Source of the DNA: Candidatus Aenigmatarchaeota archaeon | GTDB taxonomy: Archaea > Aenigmatarchaeota > Aenigmatarchaeia > GW2011-AR5 > JACRMX01 | DNA: 43,692 nt | Assembly (NCBI GenBank): GCA_018304635.1 | Contig: JAGVVW010000001.1 | Coordinates: 1 to 43,692 of the forward strand | Direction: 5' to 3' | Part shown: positions 33,205 to 40,699 of the stretch, piece by piece | Layout of the letters: every line of letters starts with the position of its first letter | Numbering within the stretch: the stretch's first letter is position 1 | Program-made: the position numbers and the translations under genes | The notes under the pieces: model-generated | Seen by the model: the letters and a program-made list of their open reading frames with translations, nothing else | What the model was told of the DNA's origin: nothing | Databases searched by the model: none

Positions 33205-33433
33205 ATGTTTTATCAGTTAGTAAACAGGCTGAAAAAAAGACAAATAATTTCTATAGTAGGCTTACGAAGGACAGGCAAAACAACCCTTATGTTTCAACTA
33301 ATAGAAAAGCTGCTTGATGAAGCAGGGTATTATAATAACCAAGAATGACGAAACTAAAACCAAAGTCCCGGAAGGTGAAATACAGACAATACCTGCGTGG
33401 AAGTTTCTCCTTAATGCTGGAAAACCGAGATAA
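33205..33433 (+). pseudogene. Remnant of an AAA_14/DUF4143-type ATPase
   Basis: The first part reads MFYQLVNRLKKRQIISIVGLRRTGKTTLMFQLIEKLLDEAG, with Walker A GLRRTGKTT as in the intact gene at 33799, then a stop after GYYNNQE. In another frame the same stretch goes on as IIITKNDETKTKVPEGEIQTIPAWKFLLNAGKPR, the C-terminal end of the same family. The whole central region is deleted, so this is a collapsed gene copy. It begins after an ATATAAAAG box that still looks like a promoter. Confidence 0.75.
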
Positions 33434-33468
33434 TAATTCACTTTCTTAATAATAATTCACTTTCTTAA
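33431..33468. repeat. 19-bp tandem duplication at a gene end
   Basis: TAATAATTCACTTTCTTAA occurs twice back to back (33431-33449, 33450-33468), covering the stop of the ATPase remnant and the C-terminal codons and stop of the minus-strand membrane gene. It looks like a replication-slippage or repair scar. Confidence 0.8.
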
Positions 33469-33792
33469 AAATCTGATAATTTTTCTAATTATGCCGGCCT
33501 TTTCTAAAATAACTATTGACACGGATATCATTAAAATTAAAAATCCTACTGCCAGTGCTATTGCTAAAATATTAGCTCGGAAATTATGGGAGCGTATTGT
33601 TTCTTTATCAATGTCTGTTAAATTTTTACTTTCGTCATACTCTAGCGCATCGTTCATCGCTATGGATAGAGAATTTTCACTATGTTCTATGCCAACTGTA
33701 ACATGATTTGCTATCATAGCACTGCTATACATAGCTATAGCTAAAATGGATAAAGTTATTATAATTAATACCACGAGTAATATTTCTTTCAT
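33457..33792 (-). CDS. Small two-helix membrane protein
   Basis: A 111-aa protein with hydrophobic helices at about residues 4-27 and 74-98, a charged middle (SIAMNDALEYDESKNLTDIDKETIRSHNF) and a basic C-terminus (RKIIRFLRK). Both ends are probably cytoplasmic. No family recognised. Sits directly after the AAA_14 ATPase gene on the same strand (6-bp gap), so it may be co-expressed with it. Confidence 0.55.
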   Translation of the reverse strand: MKEILLVVLIIITLSILAIAMYSSAMIANHVTVGIEHSENSLSIAMNDALEYDESKNLTDIDKETIRSHNFRANILAIALAVGFLILMISVSIVILEKAGIIRKIIRFLRK

Positions 33793-33798
33793 TCAAAC

Positions 33799-35061
33799 TC
33801 ACCTGTTTTCCAGCAGCCATTTAAATACAGGCACGATTTTTATTTTTCTGCCTTTTATTTTTATTTCATCATTCTGCTCCTGCGTTAATATCAAGCCTTC
33901 TTTCAAATTGAATTTTTCCATGGCTTCAAGCAACCCTGCCATTTCTCTCTTTTTGTTGGTTTCATCCAGATTATAACAAACCTGCAGAGCTTCTGTAACT
34001 TTTTTTCCGGATTTTACCATAAAATCGCATTCATTCTTATCGGCGTAATAATAAACTTCTTTATTTTTTCGCTTCAGCTCTATGAAAACGATATTTTCCA
34101 GAACACGGCCTTTATTCTCCAAAAAGCTTGCGCTAAGTATATGGCTGAATGCAGTATCCGCAACATATATTTTTTTAGGTGCAATCAGTTGCTTTTTCAC
34201 TGATAACTCAAGTTTCTGTAATTCAAAAAACAAATACGAATTGCCCAGATAAGTTGTGTACTCCTTTACTGTTATCGCATTTGCAAGCCCGAGTGTTTTT
34301 TTGAGAGAATTATAAGTAAACTGAGCAGTAATATTTGTTATAAATATGTTTACCAGTTCTCTGACAAGTCGTTCTCTTCTGATTGCATACCTAGTAATAA
34401 TATCCTTATATATTATATTTTCGTACACTGTTTTTATGTATTCTATGTCTTTGTTTTTCAGGTATTCGGGCATTCCGCCATCTGTTATGAAGTTTTCAAA
34501 GAATTTCACCAGCTTTACTTTTTTTCCTGTGTCATAGAACCATGTCTTATCAGGCTCTGCTTTCCTGAATTTCAAATATTCTGAAAACGAGAAGGGGTAA
34601 ACTTCAAAGGCTTTATATCTTCCTGTCAGTCTGGTTCCAAGTTCTTTGCTTAGAAGCGAGGCATTGGATCCTGTGATTACTATTTTTTTCCCCTGATCCT
34701 GAAGACGCCTAACAAATGTTTCAAAATTTTTTATATTTTGTATTTCATCAAAGAAATATATCGCTGGGTTTCCATATGTCTCAATCAATACTTCATTTAA
34801 TTGCTCGAAATCCTGTGCTCTGAAATCTATAAATCTTTCATCTTCAAAATTCGCATAACAATATCTACTTTTGTGCTGCATTATCTGCTTCAGAAGTGTT
34901 GATTTTCCGCTTCTCCGAAGGCCTGTAAGTATTAATATTCTGTTGTCTCCGAACCATTTCAGTATTTCATCCAGCAGTTCCCGTTTTATAGTTTCTTCTG
35001 TGTGCTGGAGTAAGTTCTTTTGCTGCATGATTACTGATCTCAGAATATCTTTGTTTGTCAT
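33799..35061 (-). CDS. AAA_14/DUF4143 ATPase
   Basis: A 420-aa archaeal ATPase of the AAA_14-DUF4143 family. N-terminal ATPase domain with Walker A GLRRSGKST (about 46-54), Walker B AIYFFDEIQNI (about 99-109), sensor ITGSNASLLSKELGTRLTGRY; the C-terminal DUF4143 part has the restriction-like signature VLENIVFIELKRKNKEVYYYADKNECDFMVKSG (E...DF) and ends in KIVPVFKWLLENR. These ATPases are frequent in archaea and tend to be mobile or selfish; the role is unclear. A palindrome between its TATA box and ATG implies repression. A collapsed relative lies just downstream at 33205. Confidence 0.88.
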   Translation of the reverse strand: MTNKDILRSVIMQQKNLLQHTEETIKRELLDEILKWFGDNRILILTGLRRSGKSTLLKQIMQHKSRYCYANFEDERFIDFRAQDFEQLNEVLIETYGNPAIYFFDEIQNIKNFETFVRRLQDQGKKIVITGSNASLLSKELGTRLTGRYKAFEVYPFSFSEYLKFRKAEPDKTWFYDTGKKVKLVKFFENFITDGGMPEYLKNKDIEYIKTVYENIIYKDIITRYAIRRERLVRELVNIFITNITAQFTYNSLKKTLGLANAITVKEYTTYLGNSYLFFELQKLELSVKKQLIAPKKIYVADTAFSHILSASFLENKGRVLENIVFIELKRKNKEVYYYADKNECDFMVKSGKKVTEALQVCYNLDETNKKREMAGLLEAMEKFNLKEGLILTQEQNDEIKIKGRKIKIVPVFKWLLENR

Positions 35062-35079
35062 ACTAATTACTAATTAGTA
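35061..35079 (-). promoter_or_regulatory. Palindromic operator of the AAA_14 ATPase gene
   Basis: ACTAATTA-C-TAATTAGT (35062-35078) is a perfect inverted repeat touching the ATG at 35061, with a TTTATATACTTTATA box just beyond. ATTAGTAATTAGTATA at 35099-35114 repeats the sequence upstream. The layout fits repression at the transcription start site. Confidence 0.6.
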
Positions 35080-35295
35080 TAAAGTATATAAAGCTTTCAT
35101 TAGTAATTAGTATAATTCAGATGATACAGGATGTAATATTTTCCTCCTGAGCCTGTAAGCACGAACTGTCTCATTAATTCTTTGGCAAATTGCTCAAGCT
35201 ACTGTTCCCATTCATTTTCTGATTTTCTTGATTTTGCCGATATTAAACCTGACATTTTGGATCACATTCCTGATATTCACCCAGTCTTTAAAACG

Positions 35296-36270
35296 TTATC
35301 CATCCTTGGTAATTTTTGTCCGTGACATCCATATAAGCCCGGCGAAAATTACAAGCCAGAGTGAAATAAAACGATCAACTATCATTGCTCCTGCTGCTGT
35401 TGCAACTGGAATGCCAAATAAAACAAAAGCTGAAACACCGCCTACTTCGATTAAACCAAGACCACCTGGAAGCCATGGTATCATACTAAGCAGGAGAATG
35501 AGACTCCATGCAAGAAGAATTACCCAGAAAGGCGCATTAAAATGCAGTGCAAGGAAAACTATCCATATACGAAGAAATTCGAAAATTCTTATTAGGGCTG
35601 AAACAACTGCGGTTGCTAACATTGTTTTTTTGCTGTAAGTCATAATTTTTGTATATTTAAAAAAAAGTTCTGCGTAATCTTTATTTTCAATCTTTCTGAA
35701 TTTTGATATCAAACGTATGAAAAAATTTACAAATTTTCTCAAAAGGTTCAGGTTATGTGAAACACACATAAACAAAACTATAAGAATGAAACTGACTGCA
35801 AAAGCTATAATAAACGGCATCATCACTGCAAATGGAAACATCTGAGTTGCCAGAATATAAATTATTGAAATTGCAATTATTATATAAAGCGAAAGAACTT
35901 CAGCGAACAGATCCAAAACTACTATTGCTGCTGACTTTGAAACTCCGAAATCTGACTTTAACATACCTATTTTAACAGGCTCACCGCCAATTCTTGCAAG
36001 CGGTGTTAAAAAACTTACAGCTGAACCTATGACACTGACTTTTAATGCTTTTATAAAAGATAATGGCGGATATTTTCCAGCCAAAACCCTGAGACGTATT
36101 GCAAGCAGAACAAAGAAAATGATCTGCACAAGAATGGCTATTGAGAACAGAAAAAAATCCATTGACGATAACTGGGAAATTATTTCATTTAATCCGAAAT
36201 AAAGCATCACAATAAATATGAGAATTATGCCTGATACAATCAGCAAACTGCTTTTAAGAATATTTTTCAT
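35296..36270 (-). CDS. Flippase-like lysylphosphatidylglycerol synthase/UPF0104 membrane protein
   Basis: A 324-aa integral membrane protein with about seven or eight hydrophobic helices. The family motifs are present: TPLARIGGEPVKIGMLKSD near residue 88 and SMIPWLPGGLGLIEVGGVSAFVLFG near 268. This family (LPG_synthase_TM, AglD/flippase-like) is often found near glycosyltransferase genes and is suggested to move lipid-linked sugars. The nearby nucleotide-sugar enzymes are consistent with surface glycosylation. Confidence 0.88.
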   Translation of the reverse strand: MKNILKSSLLIVSGIILIFIVMLYFGLNEIISQLSSMDFFLFSIAILVQIIFFVLLAIRLRVLAGKYPPLSFIKALKVSVIGSAVSFLTPLARIGGEPVKIGMLKSDFGVSKSAAIVVLDLFAEVLSLYIIIAISIIYILATQMFPFAVMMPFIIAFAVSFILIVLFMCVSHNLNLLRKFVNFFIRLISKFRKIENKDYAELFFKYTKIMTYSKKTMLATAVVSALIRIFEFLRIWIVFLALHFNAPFWVILLAWSLILLLSMIPWLPGGLGLIEVGGVSAFVLFGIPVATAAGAMIVDRFISLWLVIFAGLIWMSRTKITKDG

Positions 36271-36289
36271 TTTTAAGGTTTAGTTTATT

Positions 36290-36640
36290 TATTTTAATAC
36301 TTATATGCATTATTTATTATGATACTAAACTGCGTAACTTGTATTGTATAATTCTACGCAGTTTGTATTTTGGAAATTCAATAACGAAATACGAGAAAAC
36401 TATGACACATCGAAACGAAAGACGAGCGAAGCTCGTCATGTGCGTATGTGTCTTTCGTGACTGCTCGTCAAGTTTTTCGTAATTTCCAATTTCCGAAATC
36501 TTATGAGGATTTCGAAAATATCGATAACTGCCTTTAATTTGTAACATAATTATGCAGTTATCAATATGTTGCAGCAGGCGATGTGTTGTCTGTCATAGTG
36601 CTGATTTTTTAATGATGCTATCATAGGCGTTTGGATGGAT
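36290..36640 (+). promoter_or_regulatory. Promoter and hairpin-rich leader of the 23S gene
   Basis: No ORF supported. A CTTATATGC box near 36300 may be the promoter. Downstream lie AACTGCGTA/TACGCAGTT (about 36328-36364), then a large fold closed by TGGAAATT/AATTTCCA (about 36371-36489) that contains a dispersed-family hairpin, CGAAAGACGAGC-GAA-GCTCGTC (36416-36437), then CGAAATC/GATTTCG (about 36496-36516), and GATAACTGC/GCAGTTATC (about 36522-36560). They may guide rRNA processing or protein binding. Confidence 0.6.
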
Positions 36641-36649
36641 AAAGCTAGC
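36627..36649 (+). other. 5' strand of the pre-23S processing stem
   Basis: GCGTTTGGA (36627-36635) pairs with TCCAAACGC (42062-42070), and AAGCTAGC (36642-36649) with GCTAGCTT (42048-42055). This long-range stem brackets the gene as expected for the archaeal pre-23S processing stem and fixes both ends of the rRNA. Confidence 0.8.
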
Positions 36650-36814
36650 TCCCATGCTGCCTGAGGGATGGCTTGGCTTGACAGGCGATGAAGGTCCTGG
36701 TAAGCTGGGAAAAGTCAGGGCGAGTCGCATGCAGACTTCGAACCCTGAATCGCCTAATGGGACATCCCTTATATTCACGGCAAAAAGCTGTGAAAGCGAA
36801 CGCGGAGAATTGAA

Positions 36815-36928
36815 AGAGAAGAAGTTGATTAAACAAATAAAAAATATATGAGGAACACAGATTGATTTTATAGTTGAGTTAAATGGATCAAATATAACCG
36901 AAAATAATTTCAGCTTCTTCTCCAAGAA
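36815..36928 (+). other. 23S intron 1, BHB type, 114 nt, no ORF
   Basis: Central helix ATTG/CAAG (3 of 4 pairs), bulges AAA and AAA, inner intron helix GAGAAGAAGTTG/CAGCTTCTTCTC. Splicing gives GAATTGAA-ACATCTTAAT, matching the conserved 23S sequence GAAYUGAAACAUCUUA. Confidence 0.75.
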
Positions 36929-37556
36929 ACATCTTAATATCCGCAGGAAAAGAAAGCAAACGCGATGTTGTTAGTAAAGGCGATTGAACGCAACAGAGAA
37001 CAAACCGAACCTTTGCAGAAATGCAATAGGAATGTGGGGTTTGGACCTGTTTTTGACTTAACTTTCTATCTGAAGTCTCCTGGAAAGGAGTGCCATAGAC
37101 AGTGATAGCCTGGTAAGAAAAAGAAAGAAAGTTGTTATTCAGGTATCCAGAGTATGATTGGTTGAATTTCCAGTCAGAATGCGGGAGTCATCAACTTCCA
37201 ATTCTAAATTACTCGTCAAGTCCGATAGCGAAGTAGTAGGGTGACTGAAAGCTCAAAAGTATCCATAAAAGGAGTTGAAAAGAGCCTGAAATCAGGTAGC
37301 TACAGTTAGGCAGTGAAAGCCCGGCAACGGGTATAAGCTGCTGTTAGTTTTGAAAAACTAAGCAGGGAGTTTTGGATCGTGGCAAGGTGAAAGCCGTAGC
37401 GAAAGCGAATATCGTATGAAAGTGCGTAAGTCACGGTCTGAATACCCGAAACCGCAGTGATCTAGGCCTGAGTAAGGTGAAGTCGCGCGAAAGCGCGATG
37501 GAGGCCTGAACTGGTTTTGGTACAAACCACTCAGATGACTTGGGTCTAGGGGTGAA

Positions 37557-37602
37557 ACGTGAGACGAACAAAGTTCATCTACGTTTGTTGCTCACGCACC
37601 AA
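37557..37602 (+). other. 23S intron 2, BHB type, 46 nt mini-intron
   Basis: Central helix GGTG/CACC, bulges AAA and AAA, inner helix CGTGAG/CTCACG. Splicing gives GGGGTGAA-AAGCCAATCG, the expected conserved sequence. Only 21 nt of exon separate it from intron 3. Confidence 0.85.
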
Positions 37603-37623
37603 AAGCCAATCGAACGCGGTGAT

Positions 37624-38079
37624 ATCTTTAGGGTTAATAGCAAACATACGGCTTAGCATCCATATTCTCTTTTTCGGTCCTTTAGACACGAAAAATAGAT
37701 AAGGATGCTTCGCCTAAATAGTAAACATGAAAACAAGAATTCCAATTGAAAATTATCTGAGAATGTTCAGAAACCAAAATATTTATATGAGTGGTTGCGA
37801 GAAAATCGTTAAAAAATATGAACATAAAATTAAAAAATTATCTAAAAAGAAGATATCATTTCATCAAAATGATTTCGATTCTTTGAAATTTATTAAGAAC
37901 GTTCTTAATAATTTCGGTATAAAGACTGGTGAAATATTTCTTCAGGATAAAAGAAAGTGTTATGCTCTTTATATTCAATCTACAGATGGAATACAAAAAT
38001 TTGCTTCTTTGTTTGAACCTATTCAGAAAAAGAAGAGAATTAATGATTTATTAGATGTTTTGCTTCCTAAAGACACCAA
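37624..38079 (+). other. 23S intron 3, BHB type, 456 nt, carries an endonuclease ORF
   Basis: Central helix GGTG/CACC (37618-37621 with 38074-38077), bulges ATA and AAA, inner helix TCTTTAGG/CCTAAAGA. Splicing gives GGTGAT-AGCTGG, i.e. the universal GAUAGCUGGUUC. A long hairpin around 37658-37706 (GCATCC...GGATGC) precedes the ORF. Confidence 0.92.
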
Positions 38080-38125
38080 AGCTGGTTCCTCCCGAAATGA
38101 GTCTCAGCTCAGCCTGGTTCTATAG
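37727..38125 (+). CDS. Truncated LAGLIDADG-type homing endonuclease
   Basis: A 132-aa ORF in intron 3. The part HQNDFDSLKFIKNVLNNFGIKTGEIFLQDKRKCYALYIQSTDGIQKFASLFEPIQKKKRINDLL resembles the second half of archaeal (I-DmoI-like) LAGLIDADG endonucleases, but no LAGLIDADG helix with its catalytic acid can be seen, so cutting activity is doubtful; it may be a truncated protein or act as a maturase or DNA-binding factor. The ORF runs 46 nt past the 3' splice site, so its last 15 codons and stop are encoded by 23S exon sequence. Confidence 0.6.
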   Translation: MKTRIPIENYLRMFRNQNIYMSGCEKIVKKYEHKIKKLSKKKISFHQNDFDSLKFIKNVLNNFGIKTGEIFLQDKRKCYALYIQSTDGIQKFASLFEPIQKKKRINDLLDVLLPKDTKAGSSRNESQLSLVL

Positions 38126-38377
38126 ACATCAATGGGGTAGGGCACTGATTAGACAACCAAGGGAAGAAATTCCCAGTTGCCTTGTCAAACCGCGAATCTG
38201 TTGATACTGGAACTGGAGTGAGAGCATCTGGAGTAATTTTGGTGCTCGAGAGGGAAACAACCCAGACTTATGTTAAGGTCCCTAAGTACTGACTAAGTGT
38301 ATCGAAAGTAGTCTTGAATTTTAGACACTGGGGAGGTTGACATAGAAGTCGTCATCCTTTAAACAACGTGTAAAAGC

Positions 38378-38501
38378 CCTTTTTCTTTTTATAAGAAATC
38401 TATGAAAAAAGAAAAAGCTCTTGGGGAAAAAGAAAAATATAATATATTTTCCATAAACGTTTTTTCGTAGATAAAAATTTTCGATTCTCGAAAAAGGGTT
38501 T
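38378..38501 (+). other. Unresolved ~124-nt insertion in the GTPase-centre loop
   Basis: The rRNA should read GUGUAA(A)AGCUCA across helix 44 of the thiostrepton-binding region; here AAGC and TCAT are separated by an AT-rich insert closed by CCCTTTTTC/GAAAAAGGG. Since that loop is essential the insert is presumably removed, but no four-pair BHB could be drawn with these junctions. Boundaries are uncertain by a few nt. Confidence 0.55.
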
Positions 38502-39048
38502 CATGATATAACGGACCCACCAAAATTCAGGGCGCTGAAAATGGACGGGGCTAAGTCAGTTACCGATACATAAGATGTGCGATTTATAATCGTATGTGGT
38601 AGGGAGGCGTCCTGCGAGGGCAGAAGCTTGTCTGTAAAGATGAGTGGACCTCGCTGGAATGAAAATCCTGCTGGGAGTAGCAAACAAGCCGGGTGAGAAT
38701 TCCGGTCGCCAAAAGGGTAAGAGTTCCCCAGTAAAGCTTATCTACTGGGGGGTAGTCGATCCTAATTGCAACCCTAACTGGGATTGCGAGAAAGGGCATA
38801 CGGTTAATATTCCGTAACCAATGATATTTCGTTTATGTTGCATTCAACGTTTTAGGATAGGCTGACCATGATTGTCGTCGTGGCCAATCATCTAAACAGG
38901 AGGAGATGCGTCATGCAGAGAATCTTGTGAAGATGCCATGGGGCTGCTGTATGGTGGCTTCAGTTGATTCCTAGAACCATTGAAAAGAAATGCAAACAGA
39001 AATGCCATTGTTCGTATCGAAAACCGACACAGGTACCCATGCTAAGAA

Positions 39049-39138
39049 CTGGTATTAGGTGAAAAATATGAGTTATGCAGCAATGTGTCATATTGAGATA
39101 AGAAATGTCAGTATAGTATCACTATAATACCACTTAAT
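39049..39138 (+). other. 23S intron 4, BHB type, 90 nt, no ORF
   Basis: Central helix TAAG/CTTA, bulges AAC and ATG, outer pairs GC/GC, inner helix TGGTATTA/TAATACCA. Splicing gives GCTAAGAA-GGCGAAGG, the expected conserved junction. This is the cleanest BHB in the gene. Confidence 0.9.
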
Positions 39139-39180
39139 GGCGAAGGTGTTCGGGATAATCAACCTAAAGGAATTCGGCAA

Positions 39181-39436
39181 ATGAGCGTAGAATTCGTCCA
39201 ATAAGCACTGTAAATTTTAAAAATTTTATTCCTATAATTTATATGGTACTTAGATGTTATTATGTAAATTCATTGCAGTCTCCTGTCAGATGGTTCTGTA
39301 GATAAAAAGCGATACACCGTATCTTTTACAAAAGATAATGTTGAAAAGTTTCTACATAATTGTGTGGAATTGATAAATAATCAAAAAGAGTTTCGTGATT
39401 TTATAAAATTAAAATTGAATTCTACACTCAGTCGAG
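39181..39436 (+). other. 23S intron 5, BHB type, 256 nt, carries an endonuclease relic
   Basis: Central helix CGGC/GTCG, bulges AAA and AGA, long inner helix TGAGCGTAGAATTC/GAATTCTACACTCA with one mismatch. Splicing gives TTCGGCAA-ATTAGTCC, in agreement with archaeal GGCAAAUUAGCUCC. A 42-nt exon separates it from intron 4. Confidence 0.85.
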
Positions 39437-39441
39437 ATTAG
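39268..39441 (+). pseudogene. LAGLIDADG endonuclease relic in intron 5
   Basis: One frame reads LLSDGSVDKKRYTVSFTKDNVEKFLHNC, then ELINNQKEFRDFIKLKLNS and a stop; the LLSDGSV...Y.V.FTKDN block matches the first LAGLIDADG helix and strand of archaeal endonucleases (..GLLLSDGSV..). Upstream, the expected LCKFIA lies in another frame after a stop, so a frameshift has occurred. The second motif is gone. The reading frame ends 5 nt into the 3' exon. Confidence 0.65.
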
Positions 39442-39643
39442 TCCTGTACGTTTTCCATAAGGGATGCCTGCTTAGAGATAAGCAGGTCGCAGTGACTAGG
39501 GGATTCCGACTGTTTAACAAAAACATAGCTGGCTGCTAGTCCGAAAGGATGTGTATAGCCAGTGAATCGTGGCCACTGGTGGTCGGTTAAACTCAGTTTC
39601 AACTGGGCAAAGCCCCACTATAGGCCGGCCCTAACTCTAGTAC

Positions 39644-39665
39644 GACGAGCAGAGCTCGTCTTTCG
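39644..39665 (+). repeat. Dispersed hairpin inserted in the helix 69 loop
   Basis: GACGAGC-AGA-GCTCGTC followed by TTTCG lies inside the loop of 23S helix 69 (stem GGCCCT/AGGGTC), which contacts tRNA in mature ribosomes. The inserted piece is about 32 nt (around 39640-39671), in front of the group I intron. Confidence 0.7.
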
Positions 39666-39684
39666 GTGAAGAGGGTCTTAAGGT

Positions 39685-40474
39685 GATGATAAAAAAGCCT
39701 GTACTTCGTACAGCACGCTACGTTGCCTTAATAAAATTTGGCTGTATGCTGGAACGTCCAGATTTTCCAAGTCCTGAGAAAGGAATAATCTTGGAAGTAT
39801 GAGGATAATCAGCAGGAAACCGCTGGGGGTGAGAAACCATGAAATCAAAGTATGTCAAACATTATCTCAGAGGTTTTACAGATGCAGAAGGATGTTTCAG
39901 TATTTCTTTGAAAAAAGATGATAAGGCGAGATTTGGTTGGGTTCTAGATCCTTTATTTCAAATAACGCAACACAAAAAAGGCGCTAAGGTTCTAGAAATT
40001 TTCAAAACAGAATTAAAATGTGGTAGAATAATAGAAAAACCAGGACAACCTGATCTTTTGCTTTTATTGATTGATAACAGAAGACAATTAATGGAACACG
40101 TAATACCGTTCTTTGAAAAAAATAAACTTTTATTAAAGAACGATGACTTTGAAAAATTTAAAGAAATTATAACTGGAATGGAAAATAAAATGCATCAAAG
40201 AAGAGGTGATTTCATAGAACTTATTAAAAAATGTTATGAAATGAATATGGAAGGAAAACAGAGAAGATATAAACTTGAGGATATTCTAAAAGACGTAAAT
40301 AAAAAAGCGGGCTCCTCAGAGACTAAAAGCCAAACACAAAGCGAAAATGCTTTGTGAAGATATAGTCCGAACCTCATGGTAACATGAGGAGTTATGCAGA
40401 AATGTATAACCGCTTCTAAAGAAAACCTGAATATTTTGATTTGTTCTTTAGATGTCAGAAAAGTAACAGAATTG
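39685..40474 (+). other. Group I intron in 23S rRNA (E. coli U1931-equivalent site), 790 nt
   Basis: The 5' exon ends TTAAGGT (39678-39684); the intron's internal guide GCCTTAA (39725-39731) pairs with all seven, with the canonical U-G at the splice site. The 3' end is G40474, then exon AGCGTAATCCC. Core elements are visible: a P4-P5-like TAATCAGCAGGAAACCGC (39809-39826), R CAGAGACTAAAAG (40317-40329), S AAGATATAGTCC (40357-40368; GACTA pairs with TAGTC in P7), P8 ACAAAGC/GCTTTGT, and P9 CCTCAT/ATGAGG. An endonuclease ORF occupies the P6-side loop. Confidence 0.92.
39839..40357 (+). CDS. LAGLIDADG homing endonuclease of the group I intron
   Basis: A 172-aa single-motif LAGLIDADG protein (acts as a homodimer). 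The motif helix is YVKHYLRGFTDAEGCFSISLKK at about residues 5-26, with the catalytic acid in DAEG. Then the conserved GWVLDPLFQITQHKKGAKVLEIFKTELKCGRI and IDNRRQLMEHVIPFFEKNKLLLKNDDFEKFKEIITGM typical of 23S group I intron endonucleases (Thermotoga/CPR-like). It should cleave the intronless 23S site. Its last ~15 codons (AGSSETKSQTQSENAL) overlap the P7-P3-P8 core of the ribozyme. Full length, apparently active, unlike the other endonuclease genes here. GGGTGA precedes the ATG. Confidence 0.92.
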   Translation: MKSKYVKHYLRGFTDAEGCFSISLKKDDKARFGWVLDPLFQITQHKKGAKVLEIFKTELKCGRIIEKPGQPDLLLLLIDNRRQLMEHVIPFFEKNKLLLKNDDFEKFKEIITGMENKMHQRRGDFIELIKKCYEMNMEGKQRRYKLEDILKDVNKKAGSSETKSQTQSENAL

Positions 40475-40699
40475 AGCGTAATCCCTTGCCAACTAATTAT
40501 TGGCCTGCATGATAGATCAACGAGAGTCCCACTGTCTCTAGGTTGAACCCGGCGAAACCATCTTTCTGGTGATTAGGCCAGAGACTTCCGATGGGAAGAG
40601 TAGACCCCGTGGAGCTTTACTGCAGTTTATTGTTGTAGTATGGTCGTTGTTGTATAGCGTAGGTAGGAGACGTCGAAGCGAAGGCGAAAGCTGACGTGG

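Noticed and set aside
35100-35295. Minus-strand coding relic (MSGLISAKSRKSENEWEQ, stop, LEQFAKELMRQFVL)
   Set aside because: Short and interrupted by a stop; could be chance, so not annotated as a pseudogene.
37624-38079. Second group I intron
   Set aside because: No guide sequence or P7-type motifs were found, whereas a full bulge-helix-bulge is present.
38501-38799. Minus-strand ORFs of 60 and 71 aa
   Set aside because: Antisense readings of conserved 23S sequence.
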